Shown piece by piece: positions 46,478 through 55,174 of a DNA stretch of 64,000 nucleotides. Below the pieces are notes generated by a model that made no database searches, had not been told where the DNA came from, and was given only the letters and a program-made list of their open reading frames with translations. Source of the DNA: Pseudomonadota bacterium (GTDB lineage: Bacteria > Pseudomonadota > Alphaproteobacteria > Micavibrionales > Micavibrionaceae); contig JAKQEE010000052.1 in NCBI GenBank assembly GCA_029558635.1, positions 702,860-766,859 on the forward strand, given 5' to 3'. Positions within the stretch are counted from its first letter, which is position 1. Every line of letters starts with the position of its first letter. The position numbers and the translations under genes were made by a program.

Positions 46478-47071
46478 TCATTCTTCTTTCCCGAGGATGC
46501 GGGCCACATAACGGGCCAGCATATCGGCTTCCATATTGAGTTTCTCTCCAGCCTTGCGTGCGCCAAGCGTCGTGACGTCCCAAGTGTGGGGAATGATATT
46601 GACTCCGAACACATCGTCTTCGACTTCGTTGACAGTCAGAGAAATACCATCCAGCGCGACCGAGCCTTTCGGTGCCACCAGATGTTTCAAATGTTGCGGA
46701 GCTCGGATTTTGAGACGATGGGAATCTCCTTCTGGCGTAATGCTCTCAATCGTCGCCAGACCGTCTACGTGTCCCGACACCAAATGCCCGCCCAGTTCAT
46801 CCCCGAATTTCAGCGAGGATTCCAGATTGATCTCGGTTCCCTCTTTCCAGTCTCCCAGATTGGTTTTGGAAAGCGTTTCCCCCGACACATCGACCATAAA
46901 ATGATGCTTGGTTTTTTCGACAACGGTCAGGCAACATCCCGAACAGGCAATCGACGCGCCAATTGGCACATTCGTCATGTCCCACGGCACCTCTATTACA
47001 AAACGTGTATCACCGCGCGAAGTGTTGACAGAAAGAATTTTTCCCTTGGCGGTAATAATTCCGGTGAACAT
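46478..47071 (-). CDS. ribE: Riboflavin synthase alpha subunit
   Basis: A 197-residue enzyme that dismutates two lumazines to riboflavin. It has MFTGIITAKG and two lumazine-binding repeats (DVSGETLSKTN, and VNEVEDDVFGVNIIPHT). The stop is one base before the start of ribBX. It follows nrdR by nine bases. With ribBX and ribH it forms most of the riboflavin pathway; ribA and ribD are not in the window. Confidence 0.96.
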   Translation of the reverse strand: MFTGIITAKGKILSVNTSRGDTRFVIEVPWDMTNVPIGASIACSGCCLTVVEKTKHHFMVDVSGETLSKTNLGDWKEGTEINLESSLKFGDELGGHLVSGHVDGLATIESITPEGDSHRLKIRAPQHLKHLVAPKGSVALDGISLTVNEVEDDVFGVNIIPHTWDVTTLGARKAGEKLNMEADMLARYVARILGKEE

Positions 47072-47080
47072 ATCCCTCTC

Positions 47081-47539
47081 CTAGCTCGCCAGCTGGTCGA
47101 GCATCTTGACAAAGTTTTTGAAATCTTCGGCTTTACTGAAATCCTTGTACACAGAGGCGTAGCGAATATAACCGATCACGTCGAGTTCCATCAAAGCCTG
47201 CATCACCAATTCGCCGATCTGTTTCGAGGTCACTTCGTTTTCACCGGTGACTTCGAGTTGGCGGACAATGCCATTCACCGCGCGCTCGATATGTTCTTCC
47301 GTGACGGGGCGTTTGCGAAGTGCCACCTGCATCGACTTGATGATTTTTTCGCGGTCGAAAGGTTGTCGTTTGTCGCGGGCTTTGATAACGGTCAGTTCGC
47401 GCAGCTGGGTCCGCTCGAAAGTTGTAAAACGTGCGCCGCATTCGGGGCATGCACGACGGCGACGGATCGAGGTCCCGTCCTCGCTCGGACGGGAATCCTT
47501 GACCTGTGTTTCTTCATATCCGCAAAAGGGGCAGTGCAT
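47081..47539 (-). CDS. nrdR: Transcriptional repressor NrdR
   Basis: A 152-residue repressor of ribonucleotide reductase genes. It has an N-terminal zinc ribbon ([20 protein letters not shown], then [13 protein letters not shown]) and a C-terminal ATP-cone ([19 protein letters not shown]). It is coupled with glyA on one side and ribE on the other. Confidence 0.97.
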   Translation of the reverse strand: MHCPFCGYEETQVKDSRPSEDGTSIRRRRACPECGARFTTFERTQLRELTVIKARDKRQPFDREKIIKSMQVALRKRPVTEEHIERAVNGIVRQLEVTGENEVTSKQIGELVMQALMELDVIGYIRYASVYKDFSKAEDFKNFVKMLDQLAS

Positions 47540-47545
47540 ATCGTC

Positions 47546-48871
47546 TTATACCGCTGTGCCTTCCGGATAGATCGGGAAGCGGTCGCACAGGGCTTTGACC
47601 TTAGCGCGGACGGCTTGTTCGACGGCTGTGTTTCCTTCAGGACCGTTGGCAACGAGGCCGTCGACCACTTCCAAAATCAGCTCCCCAATCAGCTTCCATT
47701 CGGCGGGACCGAAACCGCGCGTTGTGCCTGCGGGGGTTCCGAGGCGAACACCCGAGGTGACCATTGGCGGAGCCGGATCATACGGCACAGCATTTTTATT
47801 ACAGGTAATGCCTGCATGTTCGAGGGCGAGATCAACCACTTTCCCTGTCAGGTTTTTCGGGCGCAGGTCAACCAGCACGATGTGGCTATCTGTACCGCCT
47901 GAAACAATCGCCAGGCCGCCATCCACCAGAGTTTGCGCAAGGATGCGGGCGTTGGTCACAACGTCTTGGGCGTATTGTTTGAAGGACGGTTGAAGAGCTT
48001 CGCCGAATGCCACGGCTTTACCGGCAATGACATGTTCCAACGGCCCGCCCTGAATGCCGGGGAAAATCGAAGAGTTGACTTTTTTGGCAATCGCTTCGTC
48101 GTTGGTCATGATCATGCCGCCACGCGGACCGCGCAGCGTTTTGTGCGTCGTGGTGGTGGCCACATGCGCATGCGGGAATGGCGACGGGTATGACCCGCCC
48201 GCGATCAGACCTGCATAGTGAGCAATGTCGGCAAAGAGGATCGCGCCGACTTTATCGGCAATGGCGCGGAATTTTGCGAAATCGATCACGCGCGGATAGG
48301 CAGACGCCCCGCAGACGATCATTTTCGGTTTGTGTTCCATGGCCAGACGTTCGACTTCGTCGTAATCAATCAGACCGTCTTCCTGTTTCACACCATATTG
48401 AACGGCGTTGAACCATTTGCCCGACTGGTTTGGCGCAGCACCGTGTGTCAGGTGACCGCCCGAAGCCAGCGACATACCGAGGATCGTATCACCCGGTTGA
48501 ATGAGGGCGAAGTAGACGCCCTGATTGGCCTGCGAGCCGGAGTTTGGTTGGACGTTTGCGAATTCACATCCAAACAATTTTTTTGCGCGGTCGATGGCCA
48601 GTTGTTCGGTGATGTCAACGAATTCACATCCTTGGTAGTAGCGTTTTCCCGGATAGCCTTCGGCATATTTGTTGGTGAGGACGGAGCCTTGCGCCTGAAG
48701 GACGGCTTTCGAGACAATGTTCTCAGAGGCAATCAGTTCGATCTGGTCCTGCTGGCGTTTGAGTTCCTTGCCAATGGTCGCAAATACTTCCGGATCAACT
48801 TGGGAGAGAGGGGCGGTGAAAAAAGGGTTATCCATTTCGGTTTCTTTCTTTTGGGCTGCGGCGTTGGACAT
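47546..48871 (-). CDS. glyA: Serine hydroxymethyltransferase
   Basis: A 441-residue PLP enzyme that interconverts serine and glycine and supplies one-carbon units. The PLP lysine is Lys244 in [32 protein letters not shown] near residue 70 is also typical. It lies six bases before nrdR and 30 bases after rpiB. The gap is too short for a glycine riboswitch. Confidence 0.98.
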   Translation of the reverse strand: MSNAAAQKKETEMDNPFFTAPLSQVDPEVFATIGKELKRQQDQIELIASENIVSKAVLQAQGSVLTNKYAEGYPGKRYYQGCEFVDITEQLAIDRAKKLFGCEFANVQPNSGSQANQGVYFALIQPGDTILGMSLASGGHLTHGAAPNQSGKWFNAVQYGVKQEDGLIDYDEVERLAMEHKPKMIVCGASAYPRVIDFAKFRAIADKVGAILFADIAHYAGLIAGGSYPSPFPHAHVATTTTHKTLRGPRGGMIMTNDEAIAKKVNSSIFPGIQGGPLEHVIAGKAVAFGEALQPSFKQYAQDVVTNARILAQTLVDGGLAIVSGGTDSHIVLVDLRPKNLTGKVVDLALEHAGITCNKNAVPYDPAPPMVTSGVRLGTPAGTTRGFGPAEWKLIGELILEVVDGLVANGPEGNTAVEQAVRAKVKALCDRFPIYPEGTAV

Positions 48872-48901
48872 GATCGGGGCTCCTTTTGTTTAACTCTTCA
48901 A

Positions 48902-49342
48902 TTAACTTTGGCAACAAGACGACAATTTCTCGACACGGCCTGCGTGGCGGCCGCCATCAAATGCGGTGGAGAGGAATGTATTCAAACACGCTTTGGCGGT
49001 TTCAATGCCGATGAGGCGGCCACCGAAGGCAATGACGTTGGCGTCATTGTGTTGACGCGAGAGACGCGCGGTGGTTTCATCGGAACACAGCACACACCGG
49101 ACAGCAGGGTTGCGGTTTGCGGCAATTGAAATCCCGACACCCGACCCGCAGACCAGTACGCCCTTCCCCACCTCGCCCTTGGCGATGGCGGCGGCCAATT
49201 TTGTTCCATAATCAGGGTAATCGACAGAGCTTTCGGAATTCGTTCCAAGGTCGAGCCAGTCCAGATCGGGGAAGGCGTCCTTGATAGCGGTTTTCATTGC
49301 AAAACCGGCGTGATCAGATGCAATCGCAATTTTTAATGTCAT
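48902..49342 (-). CDS. rpiB: Ribose-5-phosphate isomerase B
   Basis: A 146-residue isomerase of the RpiB/LacAB family. It has ASDHAGFAMK at the start, GVLVCGSGVGISIAANR in the middle and DANVIAFGGRLIG. It interconverts ribose and ribulose 5-phosphate. The start at 49342 (MTLKIA) is the family start; upstream codons are not conserved. It heads the operon rpiB-glyA-nrdR-ribE-ribBX-ribH-nusB. Confidence 0.95.
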   Translation of the reverse strand: MTLKIAIASDHAGFAMKTAIKDAFPDLDWLDLGTNSESSVDYPDYGTKLAAAIAKGEVGKGVLVCGSGVGISIAANRNPAVRCVLCSDETTARLSRQHNDANVIAFGGRLIGIETAKACLNTFLSTAFDGGRHAGRVEKLSSCCQS

Positions 49343-49395
49343 GGCTAGGATATAGTCTGCCAATGCCCTCTTCCGCAACGATAAAATGCGGGTTT

Positions 49396-50916
49396 TTAAG
49401 AGATTTTTTGAGCTTCGAAGTGGTCCATACTCTGGATATAGTCCATAATCTTTTCGTGCAGATCGTGGTTCAGGGCAGAAATCGCCCTTATATTGTTATG
49501 TAATTCAGAGGCATCGTTTGCGGTCAGGGCAGAATTATCTTTAACATCCGCGATGTATTTTTCCATATCAGATACAAGCCTGTTCAAATCTCCCATGTCA
49601 TCATTGATAAGGGTCAGCTTCTCGACAAAGTCGTTACAGAAGCCGGATTTGTCGTCCAGAAAGCCCACCAGCCCCTCGATACTACCGACAATTCCGGTGA
49701 CGATTTCCGACGTGCTATCCGTCAGTCTTTTATTCTCATCCAACAGATCGAAGATGTTTTTGGTGACGTGATCCGTCTGGGTCGCCAGATTTTTGACTTC
49801 GGAAGCGACGATACTGAACCCTTTACCCGCCTCTCCGGCTCTGGCGGCTTCAATCGTTGCGTTCAGGGCCAGTAGGTTGATCTGTGAAGTGATTTTGGGA
49901 ATCTCACTCATCGACTCATTCACGCGTGCGTTCGAGTCAAGAATATCATGAACCAGACTATTCAATTTTGCCGGCGTATTCTCGGCATCCAAACCGCCGC
50001 CCCCAGCGGACTTTCCCCGAAAATCGCTGATCGCGCAATAGAGGTGATCCGACAAACCCGCGACAGACCCGATTTTGCTCGTCGACCCCAGAACACTGGC
50101 CAATGTTTCTTCAGCGACGTGCGAGGTATTTTGCATCAGCTTTTGCATTTCTTCGGACTTGCTGGAAACTGTATCGACCAGACCCGTCAGCGAATCCGCA
50201 TGTTGCTTAATGGCCGCTCTGAGTTTTTTACTGAGTTCATGTCTTGCTTGATGCGCCTTGCGGAAACTGTAGACCCAGACATAAACCACAATAGACAAGA
50301 CAAGAGAAATCAAACTTCCAACGGCAAAATTAACCCAGAGAGTCCGTATGTGGTTGATAAAATCGCGGGCATCCATATCAATTCCGATAATGCCGATATA
50401 TTTGCCGCTCCGGTCATAGAACGGAAAATATCCAGAGATCGTCTCTCCCCACTCATCCGCCGCCACTGAATTCTCAATCACAGTTTCGTGGTTAATCAAG
50501 GCCTTCATCATTTTAGGGGCGTAACCTTCATACAACTCCATGACACCGGCTGTATCTTCTCTCTCGGCTTTCTTGGGTGCCCCAAGGCCCTTCATATCCG
50601 TGACAATGTACGGCTTGCCATCTCTTTCAACTACGGTGTAGATGTAGGCGATGGCTTTATTTGCCCCAGTCAAGTATGCCAGAGGGCGTTGGAAAGCACG
50701 GTAATCCGCGTTACCTTTGTCTTCCGGCCTTGTAATACGGTTATGTATGTCACCATTGGCAGTAAGACTGGCCAGATTTCCGAAATCCTCGATCCGGTCC
50801 TGATAATTTTTCAGCACAGCATGAGAGGCCGACAAGGCCATCGCAAAAACGGCTATCGCCGTCGCAACAAGAAACACCAATGATGAGAGCAATGCATCTC
50901 GACGTGGATGGATCAT
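49396..50916 (-). CDS. Methyl-accepting chemotaxis-like receptor
   Basis: A 506-residue protein. A transmembrane helix (about 9-31) leads to a periplasmic sensor of about 170 residues (Cache-like: [18 protein letters not shown], then [20 protein letters not shown]). A second helix lies near 208-230. The cytoplasmic part is a coiled coil with the receptor hairpin tip [25 protein letters not shown]-like near 355 (only the first 20 residues quoted are [20 protein letters not shown]). I see no HAMP domain and no C-terminal pentapeptide. It may signal to a CheA outside the window. Confidence 0.85.
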   Translation of the reverse strand: MIHPRRDALLSSLVFLVATAIAVFAMALSASHAVLKNYQDRIEDFGNLASLTANGDIHNRITRPEDKGNADYRAFQRPLAYLTGANKAIAYIYTVVERDGKPYIVTDMKGLGAPKKAEREDTAGVMELYEGYAPKMMKALINHETVIENSVAADEWGETISGYFPFYDRSGKYIGIIGIDMDARDFINHIRTLWVNFAVGSLISLVLSIVVYVWVYSFRKAHQARHELSKKLRAAIKQHADSLTGLVDTVSSKSEEMQKLMQNTSHVAEETLASVLGSTSKIGSVAGLSDHLYCAISDFRGKSAGGGGLDAENTPAKLNSLVHDILDSNARVNESMSEIPKITSQINLLALNATIEAARAGEAGKGFSIVASEVKNLATQTDHVTKNIFDLLDENKRLTDSTSEIVTGIVGSIEGLVGFLDDKSGFCNDFVEKLTLINDDMGDLNRLVSDMEKYIADVKDNSALTANDASELHNNIRAISALNHDLHEKIMDYIQSMDHFEAQKIS

Positions 50917-51159
50917 GACCTTCTTTTACATCCCTATATTCGCCACAAGAAATTGGCAACGTCACTAGGTTAACCGATCTCGTGACGAGAGTAAACAAGT
51001 CTGCTGCAGTTAGTAAATTTGTAAAGTGACGGCCTTGGCTGTCAAAACAACACATCTGGCCCGATTTGATCAGGACGCTTACAACATAGTTGAACTGGGC
51101 TGAGATTGACTAAACCTGTAGTGTTATATCCTATACCCCCCCAATTAAACGTAATGTTG

Positions 51160-51360
51160 TTATACTAAAATACCCTCTTTTTGGAGTACATACTTCAATT
51201 TCAGAAACGCCTGATTTTTCAAAACAGCCTCACCCGCATTGCGCGGTCCCTGCATCACAGCCTCAATGCCGGTTGCCACATCGACTGCGGCAACACGGGC
51301 AATATTTCCAATGTAGGAAATTTCAAAAATAACTTCGCGTCGATCCATCGGACCGGACAT
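51160..51360 (-). CDS. Small conserved alphaproteobacterial protein (66 aa)
   Basis: A 66-residue soluble protein (MDRREVIFEISYIGNIARV, then VATGIEAVMQGPRNAGEAVL, ending KLKYVLQKEGILV). It resembles a small conserved protein (DUF6898) found next to MarR and hemB in related bacteria. No function is known. It lies five bases after the marR stop on the same strand, so the two are probably co-transcribed. Confidence 0.75.
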   Translation of the reverse strand: MSGPMDRREVIFEISYIGNIARVAAVDVATGIEAVMQGPRNAGEAVLKNQAFLKLKYVLQKEGILV

Positions 51361-51365
51361 TGAAG

Positions 51366-51875
51366 TTAAAAATCTTCATCGTCAAGGCTGGCCAATCCGG
51401 AGAATGAGGTTTGGCTGGCCCAGAAGCGTTCGAGTTGTTTCATGGTGTGATTAAGATCCACCAAATCCGGATTTTCGATCCCGATTGATTTCAGTTTTTC
51501 CTCATGACGGGCGAACATGTCATCCAGCGCCTTGTGGAGATCACGGCCTTTGTCCGTCAGTTTCACACGGATCGAGCGTTTGTCGTGGATTGAGCGTTCC
51601 TGAACGATATAGTCGTTTTCTGTCATTTTCTTGACGTTATAGGACACGTTCGACCCAAGATAATATCCGCGCAGGGTCAATTCCCCGACCGTCATTTCAT
51701 CTTGCCCGACGTTGTGTAAAATCATAGCCTGGACGTTGTTGATGTCCTGAATACCTTTGCGGTCCAGTTCGGTTTTGACGACATCAAGAAAGTAACGGTG
51801 CAACCGTTCAATCAACTGGATCGATTCAAAATATTGTGATGTCATAAAACACTCCTTAGACGACTTGAGAATCAT
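51366..51875 (-). CDS. MarR-family transcriptional regulator (LdtR-like)
   Basis: A 169-residue winged-helix regulator. It has VQAMILHNVGQDEMTVGELTL, GYYLGSNVSYNVKKMTENDYI and QERSIHDKRSIRVKLTDKGRDL with the DNA-binding wing. It resembles LdtR of alphaproteobacteria, which responds to stress and controls an L,D-transpeptidase. It lies opposite hemB. Two direct repeats (TTGCGATC) are at 51886-51902 near its promoter, possibly an autoregulatory site. Confidence 0.88.
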   Translation of the reverse strand: MILKSSKECFMTSQYFESIQLIERLHRYFLDVVKTELDRKGIQDINNVQAMILHNVGQDEMTVGELTLRGYYLGSNVSYNVKKMTENDYIVQERSIHDKRSIRVKLTDKGRDLHKALDDMFARHEEKLKSIGIENPDLVDLNHTMKQLERFWASQTSFSGLASLDDEDF

Positions 51876-51885
51876 TTTTATTTAA

Positions 51886-51902
51886 TTGCGATCTTTGCGA
51901 TC
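51886..51902. repeat. Tandem direct repeat TTGCGATC between marR and hemB
   Basis: Two identical 8-mers, one base apart (51886-51893 and 51895-51902), 11 bases upstream of the marR start codon, so close to its ribosome-binding or promoter region. A candidate operator. Confidence 0.4.
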
Positions 51903-52041
51903 AACATTGCATCATAACGCCCGAAAAGTAAATTTTCCGATAAATCTGGATAAATTTTGAGACAAATTTGCGAGCTGTTTTCTCTTTACTTCGTATGGCA
52001 AACTGTCTAGATGTTCTTCTGTAAATATGGAGCGTCTGCCA

Positions 52042-53091
52042 ATGTCTATTTCTCCCCTGAAGCCTGCTTGCGATCACGACCATTCCGAAGCCCATTCCAT
52101 GCCCAACCGTCCGCGCCGTTTACGTTCCAGTGACGCCATGCGCCGTCTAGTCCGTGAAAACGCCCTGTCGACCGACGACTTTATATATCCAATTTTCGTT
52201 GATGAAGCTTTGAGCGAACCCGTTGAAGTGTCTTCGATGCCCGGGGTCTTCCGCCAGTCGGAAAAAAGCCTGTCAGACCTCCTTAAAAAAGTTGAAGCAG
52301 CCAAAGTTCCCGCCGTGATGCTGTTCGGCGTTTCCGCGCATAAAGATCATGAAGGCACGGACTCGTTTAAAAAAGGCGGGCTGATGGACCGGATGGTGAA
52401 GCGTGCCAAAGATACTTGTCCCGATCTTGTCATCATGGCCGATGCATGTTTCTGCGAATATACGGATCATGGCCATTGCGGGCCACTCGACTATGTTCAC
52501 AATGATGTCGACAATGACCGCACGATTGCCAATATCGCGCGTCAGGCCGTTATTGCTGCCGAAGCGGGGGCCGATGTGATTGCTCCCTCCGGTATGATGG
52601 ACGGGCAAGTCGGTGCGATCCGCGAAGCTTTGGACCAAACGGGAAATGAGCGCACGGCTATCCTTGCTTACGCCGCGAAATATGCGTCCGGTTTTTACGG
52701 TCCGTTCCGCGATGCGGCGGGATGTTCGCTGGGGCATACGGAGGGCAGTAAAATTCCATCCAACCGCAAGACCTATCAGATGGACCCTGCCAATGCCGAA
52801 GAAGCGTTGCGCGAAGTCGCACTCGATATCGAGCAAGGGGCCGATATGGTGATGGTCAAACCCGGCCTCGCCTATCTCGATATTCTCTATCAAGTCAAAC
52901 AGGCTTTCGGCATGCCGACCTTTGTATATAATGTGTCGGGCGAATATGCGATGATTAAGGCCGCGGCCCGCAATGGCTGGCTGAATGAAGAAATCGCGAT
53001 GATGGAAATGCTCCTCGCCTTTAAACGCGCTGGTGCGGACGGGATTATCACCTATGCCGCGCTGGATGCGGCGGGGTATTTGTCCCGATAG
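52042..53091 (+). CDS. hemB: Porphobilinogen synthase (zinc-type)
   Basis: A 349-residue enzyme joining two aminolevulinate molecules in haem synthesis. The substrate lysines are Lys213 and Lys273 (MVMVKPG). The metal site DACFCEYTDHGHCG has Cys136, Cys138 and Cys146, which is the zinc-dependent form; many alphaproteobacteria have the Asp-rich magnesium form. The ATG at 52042 has GGAG nine bases upstream, while the in-frame ATG at 52027 overlaps that site, so 52042 is preferred. It diverges from the marR gene across a 151-base gap. Confidence 0.96.
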   Translation: MSISPLKPACDHDHSEAHSMPNRPRRLRSSDAMRRLVRENALSTDDFIYPIFVDEALSEPVEVSSMPGVFRQSEKSLSDLLKKVEAAKVPAVMLFGVSAHKDHEGTDSFKKGGLMDRMVKRAKDTCPDLVIMADACFCEYTDHGHCGPLDYVHNDVDNDRTIANIARQAVIAAEAGADVIAPSGMMDGQVGAIREALDQTGNERTAILAYAAKYASGFYGPFRDAAGCSLGHTEGSKIPSNRKTYQMDPANAEEALREVALDIEQGADMVMVKPGLAYLDILYQVKQAFGMPTFVYNVSGEYAMIKAAARNGWLNEEIAMMEMLLAFKRAGADGIITYAALDAAGYLSR

Positions 53092-53222
53092 TTTCCATAG
53101 CCAATTAAAACCCTGTTAAGCCGCTTCTGTCACACTGCACAAAGAGGAATTGTTCTGGTACGATTCTTTGCTGCGTCTGATTTTGATTCTCTCTTTGTTG
53201 TTGGCTTTCGGGATTTTGTCTG

Positions 53223-54113
53223 ATGAAATTTGCTGGTCTGGCTCTGGTTCTTGTTTTTACCTTCGGCGGTCTGTTGATCGCCATGCATTTCCATTTCGAG
53301 CATTTCATCAAAATCGTGATGATTATCGTTAGTGCCCTGCCCGGTGAATTCACCATTATTTTCGGGTGTGCGGTGGCCGCCTTTCTGGTCGCCAACCCGC
53401 CCCATGTCATCAAGACCACGATGGGGTATTTCAAGGCGCTGTCCAAACCATCCGCCTATAATAAGAAAGATTACATGGAATTGCTGGGGATGATGTATTC
53501 CATTTTCAAGCTGGTCCGTACTAAGGGTTGGCTGGCCGTTGAAGCCCACATCGAAAACCCCCATGACAGTGCCATTTTCAAAAACTTCCCGAGCTTTTCC
53601 GGCAATCACCACGCCGAAGTGTTTCTGTGCGATTATCTACGGATTATCTCGCTGGGGAATGACAATCCGATGACCATCGAAGCGTTGATGGACGAAGAAA
53701 TTGCAACCATCGAAGCCCACCATGCGCACCCCGGTCATGCCATTCAGACTATGGCGGACGGCGTTCCGGCGCTAGGTATTGTGGCTGCTGTTCTTGGTGT
53801 TATCAAGACCATGGGGTCGATTACCGAACCACCCGAAGTTCTGGGTGCGATGATCGGTGGCGCTCTTGTTGGTACATTCCTCGGGGTGTTCTTGGCCTAT
53901 GGGATGATAGGCCCGATTGCCGGAGCTATGACCGCACGTGCAGAAACCGAGGTCATGTATTACAAATGTCTCAAAATCGGAGTTCTGGCCTTTTTGCAAG
54001 GGGCTCCGCCGCAGGTGGCTGTTGAGTTTGCACGTAAATTCCTGCCACATGATGTGCAGCCGACCTTTCAGGAACTTGAAGAAAGCCTCAACGCTCTCCC
54101 TGCTCCATCGTAA
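53223..54113 (+). CDS. motA: Flagellar motor stator MotA
   Basis: A 296-residue stator protein with four transmembrane helices and a long cytoplasmic loop (about 90-190). The proline-containing motifs DGVPALGIVAAVLGVIKTMG and FLAYGMIGPIAG are typical. It forms the proton channel with MotB and drives flagellar rotation. It is followed by motB after a 23-base gap. Other flagellar genes are not in the window. Confidence 0.96.
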   Translation: MKFAGLALVLVFTFGGLLIAMHFHFEHFIKIVMIIVSALPGEFTIIFGCAVAAFLVANPPHVIKTTMGYFKALSKPSAYNKKDYMELLGMMYSIFKLVRTKGWLAVEAHIENPHDSAIFKNFPSFSGNHHAEVFLCDYLRIISLGNDNPMTIEALMDEEIATIEAHHAHPGHAIQTMADGVPALGIVAAVLGVIKTMGSITEPPEVLGAMIGGALVGTFLGVFLAYGMIGPIAGAMTARAETEVMYYKCLKIGVLAFLQGAPPQVAVEFARKFLPHDVQPTFQELEESLNALPAPS

Positions 54114-54136
54114 TTTTAGCTTGAGGGATTGCGTCC

Positions 54137-55099
54137 GTGTCCGAAGAAAAAGCCCCAGTCATCGTTATCAAGAAAGTCACCAAGGGTGGCGGCGGTCACC
54201 ATGGCGGTGCTTGGAAAGTGGCCTATGCAGACTTTGTGACCGCTATGATGGCGTTCTTCCTGTTGATGTGGCTGTTGAACGCCACCACCGAAGAACAACG
54301 CCAAGGGATTTCCGAATATTTCGACCCGACCCCGATGGAAGTGTCTAACACCACGTCCGGTGCGGGCGGTGTGATGGGCGGTCTGACCGTTTCGACCGAA
54401 GGCGCCCGCGTCACTGATGTTCAGCCGATCGTGCATAACGACAACCCTCCTTCGCCGACGATCAAGTCCCAAGTCGACCCCGAGCAACTGGAAAAGGAAC
54501 AGCTGCAAGCTGAACTCGAGAAACGCGAAAACGTCGAATTCGAAGAAGTCAAAAAAGAGATCGAGAAAGCCGTTCAGGATTCCGATTTGAAAGACCTTGC
54601 CAAAAACCTGATGGTCGACATGACTCCGGAAGGTCTGCGCATCCAGATCGTCGATCAGGACGGCGAGTCGATGTTCCCTTCGGGGAGCGCTAAGCCTTAT
54701 GAAAAAACCGTCAAGCTGTTGCAGATGGTGGCCGGTATTATCAAGCCGATGCCCAACCAGATTTCGGTACGCGGACACACCGACTCCGTTCCCTATTCCA
54801 AAGGTGCGGATTACACCAACTGGGAGCTTTCGGCCGACCGCGCCAACTCCAGTCGTCGGGTGCTGTCGGATAGCGGCATTGAAACCAAAAAGCTTTCGAA
54901 CGTGGTTGGTAAAGCCGACACGGAGCATTTGCTGGTCGACAAACCCAAAGACCCGCAGAACCGCCGGATCAGTATTATCTTGCTGAGAGAGTCTTTGACC
55001 AAACCCGCCACAGCCAAAAAAGCGGCTTCAGGCGGCACAGGGTCGGTTCCTGTCGATCCGGGGTACAAGAAGACCTCAGGTAACGTCCAGTTCCCTTAA
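54137..55099 (+). CDS. motB: Flagellar motor stator MotB
   Basis: A 320-residue stator protein (GTG start). It has a single N-terminal helix with the proton-binding Asp32 in VAYADFVTAMMAFFLLMWLL, a linker with a charged coiled coil (about 110-155) and a C-terminal OmpA-like peptidoglycan-binding domain (ISVRGHTDSVPYSKGADYTN, ELSADRANSSRRVL). The C-terminal tail (residues 290-320) is Lys/Ala/Gly-rich. The Asp suggests H+ rather than Na+ drive, but this is not proof. An inverted repeat follows. Confidence 0.96.
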   Translation: MSEEKAPVIVIKKVTKGGGGHHGGAWKVAYADFVTAMMAFFLLMWLLNATTEEQRQGISEYFDPTPMEVSNTTSGAGGVMGGLTVSTEGARVTDVQPIVHNDNPPSPTIKSQVDPEQLEKEQLQAELEKRENVEFEEVKKEIEKAVQDSDLKDLAKNLMVDMTPEGLRIQIVDQDGESMFPSGSAKPYEKTVKLLQMVAGIIKPMPNQISVRGHTDSVPYSKGADYTNWELSADRANSSRRVLSDSGIETKKLSNVVGKADTEHLLVDKPKDPQNRRISIILLRESLTKPATAKKAASGGTGSVPVDPGYKKTSGNVQFP

Positions 55100-55103
55100 A
55101 GCC

Positions 55104-55174
55104 AGATAACCCGATCACCGGATAACCAGCTGACCGGAATTTTCTGGTGATCCGGTTATCCGATCATCTGGTCA
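55104..55174. repeat. Inverted array of 8-bp repeats between motB and parC
   Basis: The left arm (55104-55135) consists of variants of GGATAACC: AGATAACC, CGATCACC, GGATAACC, AGCTGACC. The right arm (55142-55174) carries the same units on the other strand. The two arms can fold into a long imperfect hairpin in the 75-base gap between convergent genes. No T tract, so it is not a plain terminator. Confidence 0.6.

Noticed and set aside
47072-47080. FMN riboswitch in front of the riboflavin genes
   Set aside because: ribE is only nine bases after nrdR, ribBX and ribH are similarly packed, and no RFN element can fit.
55104-55174. CRISPR array
   Set aside because: The repeats are 8 bp, inverted and without spacers, and no cas gene is near.
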